Source: Symbiodinium kawagutii
Lineage: Eukaryota; Sar; Dinophyceae; Suessiales; Symbiodiniaceae
DNA length: 64,000 nt
Direction: 5' to 3'
NCBI GenBank assembly: GCA_009767595.1
Contig: VSDK01015318.1
Coordinates: forward strand, 410,067-474,066
The translations under genes and the position numbers were made by a program. Positions 11,042 through 23,439 of the stretch are shown one piece after another. The stretch's first letter is position 1. Every line of letters starts with the position of its first letter. The notes beneath the pieces were generated by a model. It was not told the origin of the DNA, made no database searches, and worked only from the letters and a program-made list of their open reading frames with translations.

Positions 11042-12445
11042 AATGTACTGCAGCCATTCATATGTCTCTCCAAGAATTCCCCCAGCCGAGAAGCAAATGA
11101 CAGGTGGCCAGCAACTGAGCGAACATGGCCTGAGCGGAGACAAGAACTACTTTGCCCAACAACAAATGCTGGCTATTCAATCGGCCAATAAATCGGTAAG
11201 TATTTTGGTACTTGTTGTTTTGTTAGCCGATTTTGCTAACTGTTAATCGATTATATTATTTTGTTAATTGTTGTTGTGTTAAAGTTGTGTTATCCAATTT
11301 TGTTGATTGTTGTTGATTCACCGATTTTGTTAAAAGGAACCCCTCAAAATCGGTGCATCAATCAACTAACCCAAACATTGGAAATATTTTTTGAGGTGTA
11401 AAAAAAACCAGCTAGGATACCAAACGCTAGCAGCAAACACTATCAGCAGCACTACATAATACTACTAATTAATTCCCACCGCTACTGCTACTAATGCTAC
11501 TACTTTCGACTACTACCGCTTCTATCTGCTGCCCCCTAAGGCCCTGAGAACAACTGAAATGCTTGACGCCGAATGGGATGCCGGCGCCCACGGCCGAATT
11601 TCTTGTGAAGCTTGGCTGTGTAGCTTCATGCTTCGTCATCTGCGGTTGTAGATACCGAAATGCGTCCTGTGTGGCATATTTACCTGCATTTGGGACATTA
11701 CATGGGTAAATGTTTGAAAATACACCATGACATACCATACATGGAGTACTGCAGTATGCTTCCTATTCCATTTGCATAGTGTGATTTCATTTGAAAATTG
11801 GGGAACCCCCTTCGTGATCTCTTGACAATACTATAGTCCATAGACAGGATCATGCATCTTGAAGTGTGTGGGTGGATTCTCACCTGTCATTGAGGGAGAT
11901 GGACGCTAAAATGGCATTAAACTACCAAACAAGTTGCCCGCTTCCTGGAACGACCATATCCCACATATAGTGAACCCCTGCACTGGGATGCAAAAAGTGA
12001 CGTCCATGAGACAAACATGGACATGGACTCTGTAGAATGTTGATAGGAAGGCTACATCATCACATTTTGGCAGGATCATTTTGGAGAAGGCACCCGGGTA
12101 TGTCCATACACGGATATCAATTTCATACCTTCAATGCTTTACATCAGCTTAGCCGGGAAACTCACCAATGGCTTAGTGGTCTTTGGTCAGGTTCCATTTA
12201 CAACCCCAGGGAATCCAAATCCGAGAAACCCTGGAGCTCCATCAAAAAATGAAGGGGGCTGTCCTGCTCAGCCTGTGACTTCGAGCAAACAAACTACATT
12301 GGGAGATCGGTTGGTCGATCTTAGACAACAAGCAAGTGTACCACGAAGAAGCATCAAACTTCATCAAACCCATGGTTTTTTGCAAAAAAAATCTGGGCGC
12401 TTTGCTTCTCTAGACCTCCTGTCAGTTGAACAATCTTGCAATCCT

Positions 12446-12455
12446 NNNNNNNNNN
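12446..12455. other. Assembly gap (10 N)
   Basis: Ten consecutive Ns. Between 11.2 and 12.6 kb I see no exon I would defend. Confidence 1.
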
Positions 12456-12793
12456 TCCCTACCTCGACATGTCGAAGTGATTCTTGGATGAGGAATTCAC
12501 CACATGCGCCATTCAAGTCAATCTGGTCGAAGCCTCTAAGTTGCGCAACATGATCAGCTACCCCACAAAGTGTTCATCTAAATCTGATTTATGCCAGTGA
12601 TATATCCATCAGTTCATCTAAATCTGATACGCCAGTTTGATATCCCCAATGACGACCAGTTTAGCATTCTCACCATGATCGCTTCACCTCCGCGTGCCTC
12701 GGCCGCCGAGCGAAACTCGCTCCGCAGCGACCTGGGAAGGTTGATGGGACCCGGTCGCACCGCTGCGACCAAGCTGCCGAAGCCGTGAGTTGC

Positions 12794-13228
12794 ATGGCTT
12801 CGCCCGTGGAGTTCGATCACAGTCCCGGGGCCCTGTGGTTTCCACACGAAAGTGGACTGACAATTGAAGCAGGTGAGTATGGTAACCCTGGATGAAGCTA
12901 AACCCCTGGTTGATAATCATTGGGGGGGTTACCATTTGAATGGAAAACCAGTCGGCTTTTGGGGGATACCCACTATTAATCAACCAGGGGTTTATTAATC
13001 CTGGGTAGCCATTAGTATGGAACCAAATGGAATCCATGTGGAATCCATACATTTCTAGGGGAGCTGCCATTCTGGGAAGGAATGTGAAGGAACGGGATAA
13101 GGGGAATGGGAAGGAATGGGGGCAATCAATCTCAAGCTATCCATGATTGCTGTCCAACTATTGATTGGAGCCGAAGAACCAGTGTTGGGATTTCCAGCTG
13201 TGGCAATCAGCAGGCTACACCAAGTGGG
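12794..13228 (+). CDS. Two probable exons flanking element E1, unknown protein
   Basis: The first plus exon reads MASPVEFDHSPGALWFP and ESGLTIEAG up to 12872, where a strong consensus donor CAG|GTGAGT begins. The second, about 13119-13228, reads LKLSMIAVQLLIGAEEPVLG and FPAVAISRLHQVG, and ends at a donor GG|GTATGT. Between them lies element E1. Joining phase and acceptor were not resolved. No family recognised. Confidence 0.4.
12881..13010 (+). mobile_element. E-family element E1
   Basis: GGTAACCCTGGATGAAGCTA ... AACCAGGGGTTTATTAATCC then TGGGTAGCC; long inverted repeat with a GGGGGGGTTACC / GGGGGATACCC centre. It begins eight bases after the GT of a consensus donor. Confidence 0.75.
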
Positions 13229-13491
13229 GTATGTCACATGATCACCATTTCGTGGGGACCTGACAATTTCCTTAAAGAAAACCAGCATCAGAATCCTTTT
13301 TTTGGAGGGGGGCTTATTTTCCAGAATCAGCATTTATTTCAAAAAGACCTGCCAATCCAGGAAGCCTGGTTTATCGACAAGCAGCCATGGGCGTATAGTG
13401 GTGGCATATGAAGAGCAAACAAGCCACAGAGAAACTCCGCAATAAACAAGTCCTTATTCAAAAAATGATGGCATCTCGGGTGTGGAAGCCT

Positions 13492-13965
13492 TTAAGCTAA
13501 GCCATAAGGAGATGAAGCCACGGCATCATGCCATCCCAAGACGAGGCAGCGCCTTCGCTGAGAGCTCCCCACCTGTAGGGCACTTCTGCCAGGCTCTGCG
13601 CTTCCTCCAGTGGCTGCACCAACGTGGTGCAACTCCTGAAGCAAACGCGTAACAACAGTGGCAGCCCGAAGCCGGGCACCTCCCCTGGAACCAGCGAGGA
13701 ACATGAGATGGTCATGCTGGTACTCCTGCCTTGGGGCAATTCACGTGCCATCATGAATTTGCCATGAAGCATGAGGTCCGCAATACGGAGTTTGACAACC
13801 AACATGCAAAAAGCTAGATCCAGGAGGGGCCTTGTTCAAGCCCACAGACCCACAAAGATGTACTCCGCTCAAAGAAAGATCCAGAGGCGAGCCACAAACA
13901 TGGCAAAACAAGCTGGAGCAGCCCTGAAACTTTTCTGAATTTCCTTTACTCTCTTTCCTGTCCAT
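13492..13965 (-). CDS. Possible Cys-rich exon region
   Basis: The minus frame at 13965-13741 includes CSSLFCHVCGSPLDLSL, LCGSVGLNKAP and VGCQTPYCGPH, so seven cysteines fall in about 45 residues. An adjacent frame at 13704-13492 is also open. The cysteine spacing matches no zinc-finger family I can name. Confidence 0.3.
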
Positions 13966-14224
13966 TTAGATTCCCATCACTGGCTTGGCTTGACACTGCC
14001 TGGGAGAAAAAAAACAAATCGCAGGCAGCCAAACCCTTTCCGAACATCGCCAGGAATCAATGGGCTTTGTCGGTCCTCAACGCCCCCGTCGCGATGTGGC
14101 ATGCACCTACTGAATCTGTACTTTCCCTCATATCACCCACTGGCTGATCCAACTGGCTTCACTAGTTGCACGGGTCCCCGCGGGTCTGCCTGTGGTTGAA
14201 GAAGCGCAAGATACTCTGCCGCAC

Positions 14225-14650
14225 CTGGGAACAGCGAGCGAAACGCACACGCAGCACCAACTCAAAGGCATCGATGCAACAAAGATCCAGAAGTTGATCA
14301 CTGCTTGAAGGTTTCAACCTGAAAATCTATGAATATTATTTGCTTGGCAACTAAGTCCATTTGTTATGAATAATTATTAGGGAAACCTAGCGAAAATAAA
14401 CAGGTTTCCAACCACCAGCCGGCATAAGTTGATCAAATGTACCACCAGTTGCCTGTTTCACACGTGCGCTGGGCCCACTGGGCAGAAACCCCGATCACCC
14501 GCAGGGTCACCTCGGAACAGCCCGCAGTGGCAGCATGTAGGGCTTGTTCCAGGTACTCCTGGCATCTCAGGGGCGAGGGAGTGAGCACCTCACGTTGCAT
14601 CCAAGTCATTTTGATCCAGTCACTTCCCGCAGTTTTTCCACACTTGGGGC
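14225..14650 (-). CDS. Two probable exons around element B4, unknown protein
   Basis: The upstream minus exon (about 14650-14446) reads WIKMTWMQREVLTPSPLRCQ and YLEQALHAATAGC, then VIGVSAQWAQRTCET, ending near a GAAACAG|GC site. The downstream exon (14300-14225) follows AAGCAG and reads DQLLDLCCIDAFELVLRVRF then ARCSQ, ending at a CAG|GTGCGG donor. Both are protein-like, but the exact join across B4 was not resolved. Confidence 0.45.
14303..14421 (+). mobile_element. B-family element B4
   Basis: GAAGGTTTCAACCTGAAAAT ... TTATTAGGGAAACCTAGCGA ... GGTTTCCAACCACCAGCC. The 10-bp direct repeat AAGTTGATCA flanks it on both sides. Confidence 0.75.
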
Positions 14651-14866
14651 TGGAACTTTCAGGCAACCAGTGCTCAAATATTGGTGAAACTGAAGGTGAA
14701 AGATAGATCGCAAGCTTCAGGTAGTTTGTCTTGTGCTTGATTTGCTTGGCCCGCAATCTTCGGCCACCCTCTGCAAACCCCAATATCTTTGATATGATCT
14801 GATATATGATATGTCGAAAATAAAAATCATGAACAAAAACTTCCCCTGAACAAAAAACAGATACAT

Positions 14867-15054
14867 GGCTGTGGGTCAAAACTCTGTACCCCTGGTTCCC
14901 CATCGTTAACCATTGTTTTCCCTTTGATTTGGCTGGTCATCGCAAGCCATTATTGATGATCCCTGGTCATCCCCTACTATCAACCATTGTTTTCCCTATT
15001 GTTGTTGGTGGAAATCCCCCATTATTTGGTTGGTTAAAGCCTTGACCCATAGAC
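14867..15054 (+). mobile_element. C-family element C4 (expanded copy)
   Basis: GGCTGTGGGTCAAAACTCTG ... CTTGACCCATAGAC. The module CAACCATTGTTTTCCCT occurs twice, giving 188 bp. Flanked by ACAT on both sides (14863-14866, 15055-15058). Confidence 0.85.
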
Positions 15055-15598
15055 ACATGAGCACACAGCTTTAGCCGATAAAACATCAACACGTAGAAAC
15101 TTCACCAAGGCACATCTGCGTCCATGGTGTTGCCAGCGGCATCCCGTAAGTCCAGCAGGAAATCCCGCAACCTGGGACGGCAGCAGCCCAAAGCATGCAG
15201 CACCCAAACCCAAAGATAGGCAGAACGGCACTCCATGCAGCAAGTAAAAACAACGCTCGTTTGAATGACATTCAGGTTTTTTTATTCGATTTTGTAAACT
15301 ACCTGAATCATTTCTGAAATGTTTTGCACATCAAACAGGCCGTCACGGGTCCCTGTCCCTTGTCGTCATCCCTCTCCCTTCCTTGCCAGGTGTACAAGTT
15401 TCCCCTCAAGGGATTCACGACCTGGTTGAGGTAGCGACACCCACAGAAGAGCCGGTCGACTGACGTCCTGTTTTGACACGTCGCCATGCCGAAACTGCTG
15501 CTGCCGCCCGGATGTTCCCCAGTAAACGTCGCACATGGGACTTGGCAATGCATGCGCAAACATGCACAATTGGTATATGCAAGCACGCATTTATGGGT

Positions 15599-15694
15599 GT
15601 TGATCAAAATAGGGGTACCCCATATCATCTTACATTAATCACTGTTAATTAATAAACCAACCACTCTGGGGTCCCCTGTTCTAAGAAACCACTC
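15599..15694 (+). mobile_element. D-family element D1
   Basis: AAAATAGGGGTACCCCATAT ... AATAAACCAACCACTCTGGG, then GTCCCCTGTTCTAAGAAACC. Weak left tip. Confidence 0.6.
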
Positions 15695-16309
15695 TATTGT
15701 GCTTTGTTGTCTTTGAAACGCTGTGTCGCGTCATGCAGGTCAATATCATGCGGAGTTGGGCAACGCTGTGCGATGCATGTCATGGGCGTGTATGTCTGTA
15801 CATGTAAGGGTATATGATACGTACAACTGGGTTAGCCACTTGGGAGAGCACTGCGATTGAAAGGGCTTTAACGTCAGTCGGTTATGGCCATCACTGATTG
15901 AACCAAGTGATGCTGAAATGTGCTGAATACAGGGCCAAACTAGGCATCGAATTGCAGCTAGTAGCTACAAGCACACGTGAAATGTTTGCACATTAGGTCC
16001 GGGCGCAGTAGTTTGACCACATTTGCCCGGCCATGTTAAAGAAATTCACTGCCCAAAAGCTTACGAAGTGTGCCAATCCAACATGCAGAAAAGCTGAACC
16101 TTGGACTCTTGGACTACGAGTCACCAGAATTTCATTGACACACTCTCTCTCTCTCTCTTATATGCATCTATCTATCTGGATTTACTTATTCATCTATATA
16201 TACGTCTATGCGTCCCTTTACTTTTCCATTTCTTGGCCCATACACTCCCAAACCCGAACCACAAGATCAACCTGGAGCCAACATGGACCATGGTTGATTG
16301 AGGAGAAAC

Positions 16310-16465
16310 CTTCCTAAACACCAGTCCCAGGACTGGGATTGCACCCGGGCCAGCAGATCTGGCTCCTGCCCACGCTCTTGCAAGTGCTCTGCCTGTTCCA
16401 CCGGTGCCCCACATGACAGCCCCAAACAGGAATCATTTTCATGTTGGCAGGCCAAAGCCCCAAGG
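16310..16465 (-). CDS. Probable exon, unknown protein
   Basis: The AACTTGCAG acceptor, 52 codons and the donor GGAAG|GTTTCT are all consistent (156 nt, enters in phase 2). It reads ALACQHENDSCLGLSC, then VEQAEHLQERGQEPDLLARV and QSQSWDWCLG. No family recognised. Confidence 0.5.
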
Positions 16466-17048
16466 CTGCAAGTTGATTATGCTCTAAAATATGGGAGTTC
16501 TACGGCAGTGCTCAGTGCTCAACCAGCTAGCAAAACAAAAGGATAAAAAGCTATGAACAAAAACGCTAGGATGGTAGACGTGGCTAGACTCGACTACAGC
16601 CCCTTCTTTGCCAGTGTGATTTGATAGTGAGGATGTAATCGCTGGAAAGACTCAACCAAGGGTATTTTCTGCCCACGACTTTCTGCGGTCTACCATGACA
16701 CCAAGCATGTCCATACAGTGCATGCCTGCTGGTTCCATCCCGATTCGCCGATCTTCACCCTACGCACCTACAGCCTATACTATCACTTACTGGGTGAGGG
16801 GCACCCCCTTGTTAGCGTTCATCTTTCCATTGACACCTCGAGTACTCTCATTACTGGTACTGCTGTATCAAGTCAGCAGTGTTTTTCTTTAGCACGAGTT
16901 GAAATCATTGTTTTCACTTGCAGGTATCATCAACATGAACCAACCATGATTCTTCATGATGGATTCTTGCAATAATCATCCAGTGATTCCTGCTATTAGT
17001 AGTTACTTGTTGCATAATCATCATGCACCACTCGCAGCTGCTATCATA

Positions 17049-17167
17049 CAAGGTGGGCCCCCCAAGTTAGCTAAGTTGGCTCATAACTAGAGTAACTACT
17101 AGTTGTAGTAGATATAACCATAGTTAAATGGCTTATTAACCAACTTATAACCAGGGGGGCCACCTTG
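17049..17167 (-). mobile_element. A-family element A4
   Basis: CAAGGTGGGCCCCCCAAGTT ... GGGGGGCCACCTTG, 119 bp, reverse orientation, flanked by TA on both sides. Confidence 0.9.
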
Positions 17168-17344
17168 TACTGCCAGTTAGGTAATGAGAATGGTTGCAGG
17201 AAAGCAGCAACTATTTATGGCCAAATGAGGTGCGTTTCTCATGGTCCGCACGAACCATCATTTAAGCGTTACAAACCATTGATTGAACACGATCAACCAT
17301 ATATCAATCATTAAACATCTTCTTGAACTGCGATTCACCATTCG

Positions 17345-17592
17345 TTAGCACTTAATAGCGGACAATTGACCGTACTGGTAACCATCACAACCACAAACCA
17401 ACTTACCCTCTGGTAATTTAACATGGCTGGCTGGAAAACCCACCATAAATGAATCATTTCCCAGGGTTTCTCTGTAAAATGTTGTGATTTTCCGTTGCCA
17501 TGTACCGGAGGGTACTTGGAACTGCATTGATCTGATAGGTTTCTTACTGGAAGAATTTTGAGTTTTCATTGTAAGTCTTTTGTCGTTCGGCT
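17345..17592 (-). CDS. Probable C-terminal exon, unknown protein
   Basis: The minus frame is open from about 17592 to a stop at 17345. It reads KEPNDKRLTMKTQN, FQVPSGTWQRKITTFYRETL, GNDSFMVGFPASHVKLPEGK and LVCGCDGYQYGQLSAIKC. Composition is strongly protein-like. Family not recognised. It lies on the same strand as, and downstream of, the exon at 17625-17728. Confidence 0.5.
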
Positions 17593-17624
17593 CCTTGTCG
17601 AATCAGATTGCTGATTGGTTTCAG

Positions 17625-17728
17625 CTACTTGGCTCCGACACTGGAATGGGTTGGTTGGGTTGATTCTTCGCCATCCTGCAGCTTCAGCTGGGCAGGGATT
17701 GCAATGATCAATCTTTCGGCCAACCATG
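17625..17728 (-). CDS. Probable exon, unknown protein
   Basis: A good TTTTGCTTCAG acceptor precedes WLAERLIIAIPAQLKLQ, then DGEESTQPTHSSVGAK. The donor is unresolved. Likely the same gene as the next exon downstream. Confidence 0.45.
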
Positions 17729-17759
17729 CTGAAGCAAAAGCGAAAATCGCCACAAACCA

Positions 17760-17900
17760 TGGAACAAATGATGTATTGGAACAGATGACAAACAATGACA
17801 AACAAATAATGGACAAACAATGACAAACAAATAATGACAAACCATGGACAAACCACGGAGAAACAAACAATGTATTGGAACAGACCAAAAAACCAATTTA
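17760..17900. repeat. ACAAACAATG-type imperfect tandem repeat
   Basis: GACAAACAATGACAAACAAA and variants recur, with GTATTGGAACAGA at both ends. Confidence 0.7.
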
Positions 17901-18127
17901 ATTGGAACAATCCAGGCAGTTATACATCCACAAACCATGAACAACTCGGTGCACTCTAGGTCTGGCAAACACTTTCGCAAGCATCACCATTGGACGGCCT
18001 GCGAGAAATCAAACTCCCTAAAAAGGATCAGCGTACCCCATCCGCGACTACAATCTCCAAAACGTGAGTCTGAGTATACCTGGTCCTTCCAATCTGGTAC
18101 CCCATTGATCCCGATTGGATGTTGCAG

Positions 18128-18384
18128 GTATAGGCGGCGACTTTCCGCATCTTGAACCCACAAACTGCTCCCATTGGATCATGTTGGATCAGCTTGGTAG
18201 CAAAGTTGCAGCCGTGCCACCGAATCGTTTAGTTTTCCCTGGGCGATGGGTCGTGAAGGTCCCCACACTTGACCCCCGCATGGCAATGCTGGCGCGTGGA
18301 TTTGCCCGCATATCTTTGCTGAAAAAATTCTATCTCTCTTCTTTTGGGATTTCTGGGCTGAGCACGTTGCTTTATGCATACTAG
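18128..18384 (+). CDS. Probable exon with stop, unknown protein
   Basis: After a TTGGATGTTGCAG acceptor the plus frame runs 85 codons to TAG. It includes MLDQLGSKVAAVPPNRLVFP, GRWVVKVPTLDPRMAMLARG and LLKKFYLSSFGISGLSTLL. No family recognised. Confidence 0.45.
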
Positions 18385-19380
18385 CCCAGGTAGTGAGCAC
18401 TGTGAGGAGGCTTGCGTTTCAGTGACCCTTCCAACGAATCCAAAGCCCGCAAGCGTTGGTCAAAACACTTACCGGTACATGAAATTGAGTCTGAACATGT
18501 CTTAAATAATGAATGTTAAATAGTGAAAAGGGACATCTTGTTCTACACGTATTGAAGTATATATCATAGAATTCTTTCAAATCTTATCCATATCTTGATG
18601 GAAAGCTGGTTTAAATTAATTTGATGGTTAATAAGCATAAATGTGAAATTCCAATTCTGGCATCTTGAAATTTCACATGAATTCATTGATGATGAATTGT
18701 GGGAATTTATCGGACAGCTGGTTTCATTGCGCTTGGTGATGGCTAAAGCTGCGCTGGGCCTTGGTGTTGAGGATCATCACGGATGACAGCAATGCGCACA
18801 GAGTCACCAGCTGCCCATCGCCTGGGCGACCGCCGACCATGCGAGTGATGGCTGATGGCGAATGAATGGCTGATGTTTCATCAATGATTTCCTGGTCAAG
18901 TTTTAATCGCTTACATCACCATGAAGGATGGAGTCCAAAAACAATCTAAAACTCATGATTAACCATCAGCCGTTGATTCAACCATTGATTCACCATTATT
19001 TTTGGGTGGCCCATAACTTTTCATCTGTCAACGTCTGGAAGAAAATTCTTCGGGATGGTGAAACAATTGTGGTGAGCGGACCTGCGACGTTGGGCTCCCC
19101 TTCAAGGTTCAGATCATCCGGGTGCAGAGGTCCAAAATAAGAGTCTTGGATCGGCACTTTCGTTGCAAAGTAATAGGTAATGAGACTGGTGCTGTGACCG
19201 AAACGCCGAACACACCAAAATTGCCTATACTCCGAAGAAACATAGGGTAACTACATTAACAAAAAGATGTAAAAAGACATGAGTTTTGGCCCTCAACATG
19301 TAAAAACAACAAATAATCAGGTGCATACTATATAAACAAACATTTCTATAAGATATAAATATATATTCATATTTTTGAAC

Positions 19381-19515
19381 AAGTAAAACTATATATATAT
19401 ATATATCATTCTCTCTCTCATTCTCTCTCTATATATATTAGGATATATAAAGATATATATATATATATATATTTAAATAAAAAAGAGAGATAGATAGATA
19501 GATAAATAGACAAAT
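19381..19515. repeat. Composite TA/TC/GATA microsatellite
   Basis: Ordered blocks: (TA)n, CATTCTCTCTCT, TATATATTA, (TA)n, TTTAAATAAAAAAGAGA, (GATA)n. The same order recurs at 46886-47090. Confidence 0.85.
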
Positions 19516-19560
19516 AGATCTGCAATGATCACATGGGGTAATGAATGCTCTTAGATGCAA

Positions 19561-19726
19561 TCAAATGTAAAAAACACGACATGTGCACTGTGCAAATACA
19601 TTTTGGAGATCAAAACCTTTGGAGACCAAAACCAGGTCGACCCTGTACTTCTCATCCCATTGCGACGAAGCAACTGGTGCCATCTGCAAAGCCAGCGCCT
19701 GAGAGGTGCCAAGGAAACGACCCAAG
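19561..19726 (-). CDS. Probable C-terminal exon, unknown protein
   Basis: An ATGATGCAG acceptor is followed by LGRFLGTSQALALQMAPVAS, SQWDEKYRVDLVLVSKGFDL and QNVFAQCTCRVFYI, then TGA. Protein-like; no family recognised. Confidence 0.45.
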
Positions 19727-20228
19727 CTGCATCATGCGCGTCTCTTGTGGAGAAATCTCGTTGGAAACAGGGGAAACTGAGGGGTAGCTGGTATATTATA
19801 CAGGAATACAGGTGGAGCAACTGAGGGGTGTCAATATGTTTTTTCAATACTGCCTGTATCTTTCTTCCACCTGCATATCTATGAAACTTGTATCTGTGGA
19901 CACCATTTCACAAATTTGAATCTGAACGTTCTAAACCTATCCTGTAGAGAACACAACGTCCAATGGTGAAGCACTGACGCTGGATCCACATGAGCCCGTC
20001 AGCATTCATTCAGCATTCATTCATCTTCATCGAATGGGCACTCTACTACGGTCACGAAGCACGTCCTGAGCTATACGATCAACCGCGTTGCAAGCACCAA
20101 GCGAACAAAAACATGGTAAATTACGTGCATGCAATTTAAGGACATTTCAGTTTCATCGTCATTTATCTTCCCTATTTGCGGCTGGAAGTTGATTCCCAAA
20201 TCCTCAGATCCAACAACTCAGGTCCCGT

Positions 20229-20401
20229 CTAGCTTGACCGGCGCCCCATCGGGGCCCATCTCAGCCCCACGCAGTCTAAGTAGGCCATGATTGGAGCGTT
20301 CTCGTCATCTGCATCCTGCAACCAGCCGCGCTGCTCTGCTGAAATCGGCCCTGCCCACATGGTTGCCTGAATCTCGGGCTCGAAATGGACATCTTTTGGA
20401 G
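20229..20401 (-). CDS. Probable exon, unknown protein
   Basis: A CTTTGAG acceptor is followed by KDVHFEPEIQATMWAGPISA, EQRGWLQDADDENAPIMAYL, DCVGLRWAPMGRRSS and a stop. Composition is strongly protein-like. A further open stretch just upstream (LREINISIGGGAFNSIQCK) may be the preceding exon. Confidence 0.5.
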
Positions 20402-21038
20402 CTCAAAGCTTGCATTGGATGGAATTGAAGGCACCTCCCCCAATGGAGATGTTGATTTCTCGAAGACAAGGTAAACGGATAAACAACTTGAGAGTTTGTG
20501 AGGGCACAGCGGGATATCTTTTGGCACAAGGCCTATGGCAGAGATGCAAAGATCCTGCAACGAATAGGTTTTCCGCACGCCGTGAATGGTTTCCACTTGC
20601 GGTGATGCTTAAGTGACATGACCCGGAGAACAACAAAACCTGTGCATATGAAGTGGCATACAAGTGGCTCATATATGGGCATAGGATCTCGCAGGCAAGG
20701 AAAGCAACCAGAGCAACTGATTTGGCTTCCAAGTAGCCAAACGCACTTGCACAAACACATGCAAAAGCGGATAAATGGATAGACTAATAGCGATAAATAG
20801 GATCTGATCGGATCAAGTAAGATTGATAAAAGATAGCTGGATAGATAGCTAGATAGCTAGCAGCTAGAAAAATAATACTGCAATGATGATCACCGCTCAC
20901 ATCTCACACCACCTGCCCGGTCCATATGGGTCCATAGCCATATGCCATCAGTGCCGCCCACCTGCAGCCGTGATGAGACCCACTGAGGACTGCGATGCTT
21001 CATCCAGGAGGCATTATGATGGGCTCGTGGTCCCAAAT

Positions 21039-21151
21039 GGCTATGGGTCAAAACCCCGTATCCCTGGTTTACCTATCATTAACCATTGTTTTCCCTATAG
21101 TTGGCTGGGTAATAACCGCCATTATTGGTTGGTTAATATTGACCCATAGCC
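21039..21151 (+). mobile_element. C-family element C5
   Basis: The most symmetric copy: tips GGCTATGGGTCAA and TTGACCCATAGCC. Flanked by AAAT on both sides (21035-21038, 21152-21155). Confidence 0.9.
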
Positions 21152-21388
21152 AAATCTGCACCACCCTTTGACCAACTCGGACCACCTGAGTCTATCACCA
21201 CCTGAGTATTACCATGGGGCCACCTGAGCCTAGCACCATCCAGAAATTGCATCAGCTTAGACCATCACTGGCCGTGGCAGCATCCGCCTTGAAGCCTGAA
21301 AGGCCATGTTCCACGCGACCCAGGAGCAAATTCAGCAAGTAGCCTGGAATCTCCACAGCAGGGAGATAGTACTTTTGCAAAGACGAGG

Positions 21389-21451
21389 ATGGTGATGATG
21401 GTGATGATGATGATGATGATGAGGAGGAGGACGAGGATGAGAACGAGGACG

Positions 21452-21502
<51 letters not shown>

Positions 21503-21740
21503 CTGGTGACGAGGATGATGATGACGATGATGACAACGAGGATGATGATGATGATGATGATAATGATGATGATTATGATGTTGTTGATGATGATGATGAT
21601 GATTCTGATGATCATGATGTTGATGTTGATGATGATGATGATGAGGAGGAGGAGGACGATGACGATGACGATGATGATGATGATCAGGATGAGAAGGAGG
21701 ACGAGGAGGAGGATGATGATGATAATGATGATAGGTATGG
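21389..21740. repeat. GAT/GAG/GAC triplet-repeat tract
   Basis: About 350 bp of mostly GAT with interspersed GAG, GAC and GTT triplets. It stays open in several frames on both strands, so its long frames are not evidence for a gene. Confidence 0.9.
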
Positions 21741-22052
21741 GATTCAACGGTCATATCTTCAGTTTTGATGAAAAAAACGTGGCTACACAACACTCTCACA
21801 TACCTTGCTGCCAAAGCACTCTTGCCAGTGTTGGCAGGGCCACAAACCGAAACCACAGCAATCTTGCGCTCTCCATAGGCCTGACGGAAAGTCCCGTACC
21901 ATCAATCTGCAGATTCTACAGTAATTATCAAATGCCGGATTGATCTCTCTTTGTCTGTCTCTCGCTGCCTCGAAGGGTCAAATGGGCTGAAGCCTGTTTG
22001 ATGTAGTTATGTACTAAATAATGTGCTGATAGCAGTTCGCAGATTTTTTCAG

Positions 22053-22222
22053 CTTCGGAAGGCAACCTAAAGACCTTCCACCAAGAGTTGCATTTTATGC
22101 ATCGGCAAATGATTCCCTACTTGGAGCAACACCAACACCGTTGTTCGGGACACTCTGAACCTCAAATCGGTCCCCCTGATTGCCAAAGACCTTGGCCTAC
22201 TACGTTGGTCGTTTTGACTTAG
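22053..22222 (+). CDS. Probable exon, unknown protein
   Basis: A strong acceptor, CGCAGATTTTTTCAG, is followed by SEGNLKTFHQELHFMHRQMI, PYLEQHQHRCSGHSEPQIGP and PDCQRPWPTTLVVLT, then TAG. His- and Gln-rich but not repetitive. No family recognised. Confidence 0.5.
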
Positions 22223-23074
22223 AATCTTAAAAGTTGAAACGATTGCATGATAATCATCCAATTATCCAATTATCATTTAAGTCAAAAACCAACACTTCCA
22301 ATAATTACATGATAATTATCCAATAATCCCTTGATCTAAATGGTTTCGGTGAATCTTTCTCATCTTGCCTACGTTGAAGTTCCCCTGGGTAAATGACCAA
22401 CTTAGAAATTCAAGGACTCGCTAAATGATCTCTGGCTTACACGGACTTCGAATGTCTGTGATTAGTAGAATATATCCCTGGAGACTGTCCAGTTGAGATG
22501 GTTATGTGCACGCCGATGGTCAGGATATGTACTGTAAACATATCCCCACCAAAAAACCGGTTTGTTTTGTTTCGGTTTCACCGCTTGGCTTCCCAAGAGA
22601 TGATTGACTCCTGACTGTAGCTGAGATCTGTGTAGTGAATTTGTTTTGGTCAAAGGCAAACAGGTCAACAATGCCAGGCATGGCAGGGGTCAAAGGCATT
22701 TGCAAAACCAGCATGAAAACGTGTGAGTTGAAACATCTTCACACCTATTTTCTTGTTTTAGTGCAGACATTTACATAATGTATACATGCTAAAATCACGA
22801 TCATATGGCATATCTAACCATGTCTATGTAAACACATTGTGACTATTGTTTGTTTCATTTACTTATGCCAAACAAAATCCCTCCATAGCTCTCCATACTC
22901 TTCAGACCCAAATATGGACTTATATGAATTTAGATGACATGTAAATACAAAGGTAAATCTTTTTTATGAGCATATACATTCATGTGTTCAAATATTGGAG
23001 TACCTAAATATACTTTCCCTAATGCTGTTTGACAAACATCTGGATAAATGGTGAGCGTAAATGATATATATATA

Positions 23075-23175
23075 CATATAGATAGGATAGATAGATAGAC
23101 AGATAGATGGATAGATAGACAGATAGACGGATAGATAGATGGATGGATGGATGGATGGATCGATGGATGGATCGA
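23075..23175. repeat. GATA/GGAT microsatellite
   Basis: (GATA)n grading into (GGAT)n. Confidence 0.9.
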
Positions 23176-23439
23176 TGTATATAAGTTGAAACATACAGAA
23201 AAAACTTTTTGAAACCATCAAAAAGCAAAAAACATGATACGTGCATAAACATGATAACACAAATATGGTGGCCCTAGATCATCCAATCTCCACCATGTAC
23301 ATATCCCCTATTATTGTTGCTTATTATACCCTATCATTAACCATTAACATCCATTAACTAGCCATTATTAACCATTAACAAGCTATTGACCACTATGTGC
23401 ATGCGTCCGGTGACTCACACAACGTGATCCGGTGCGCAC

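Noticed and set aside
21265-21943. Long poly-His, poly-Ile, poly-Met and poly-Ser frames
   Set aside because: Translation of a GAT-type triplet tract; open in several frames on both strands.
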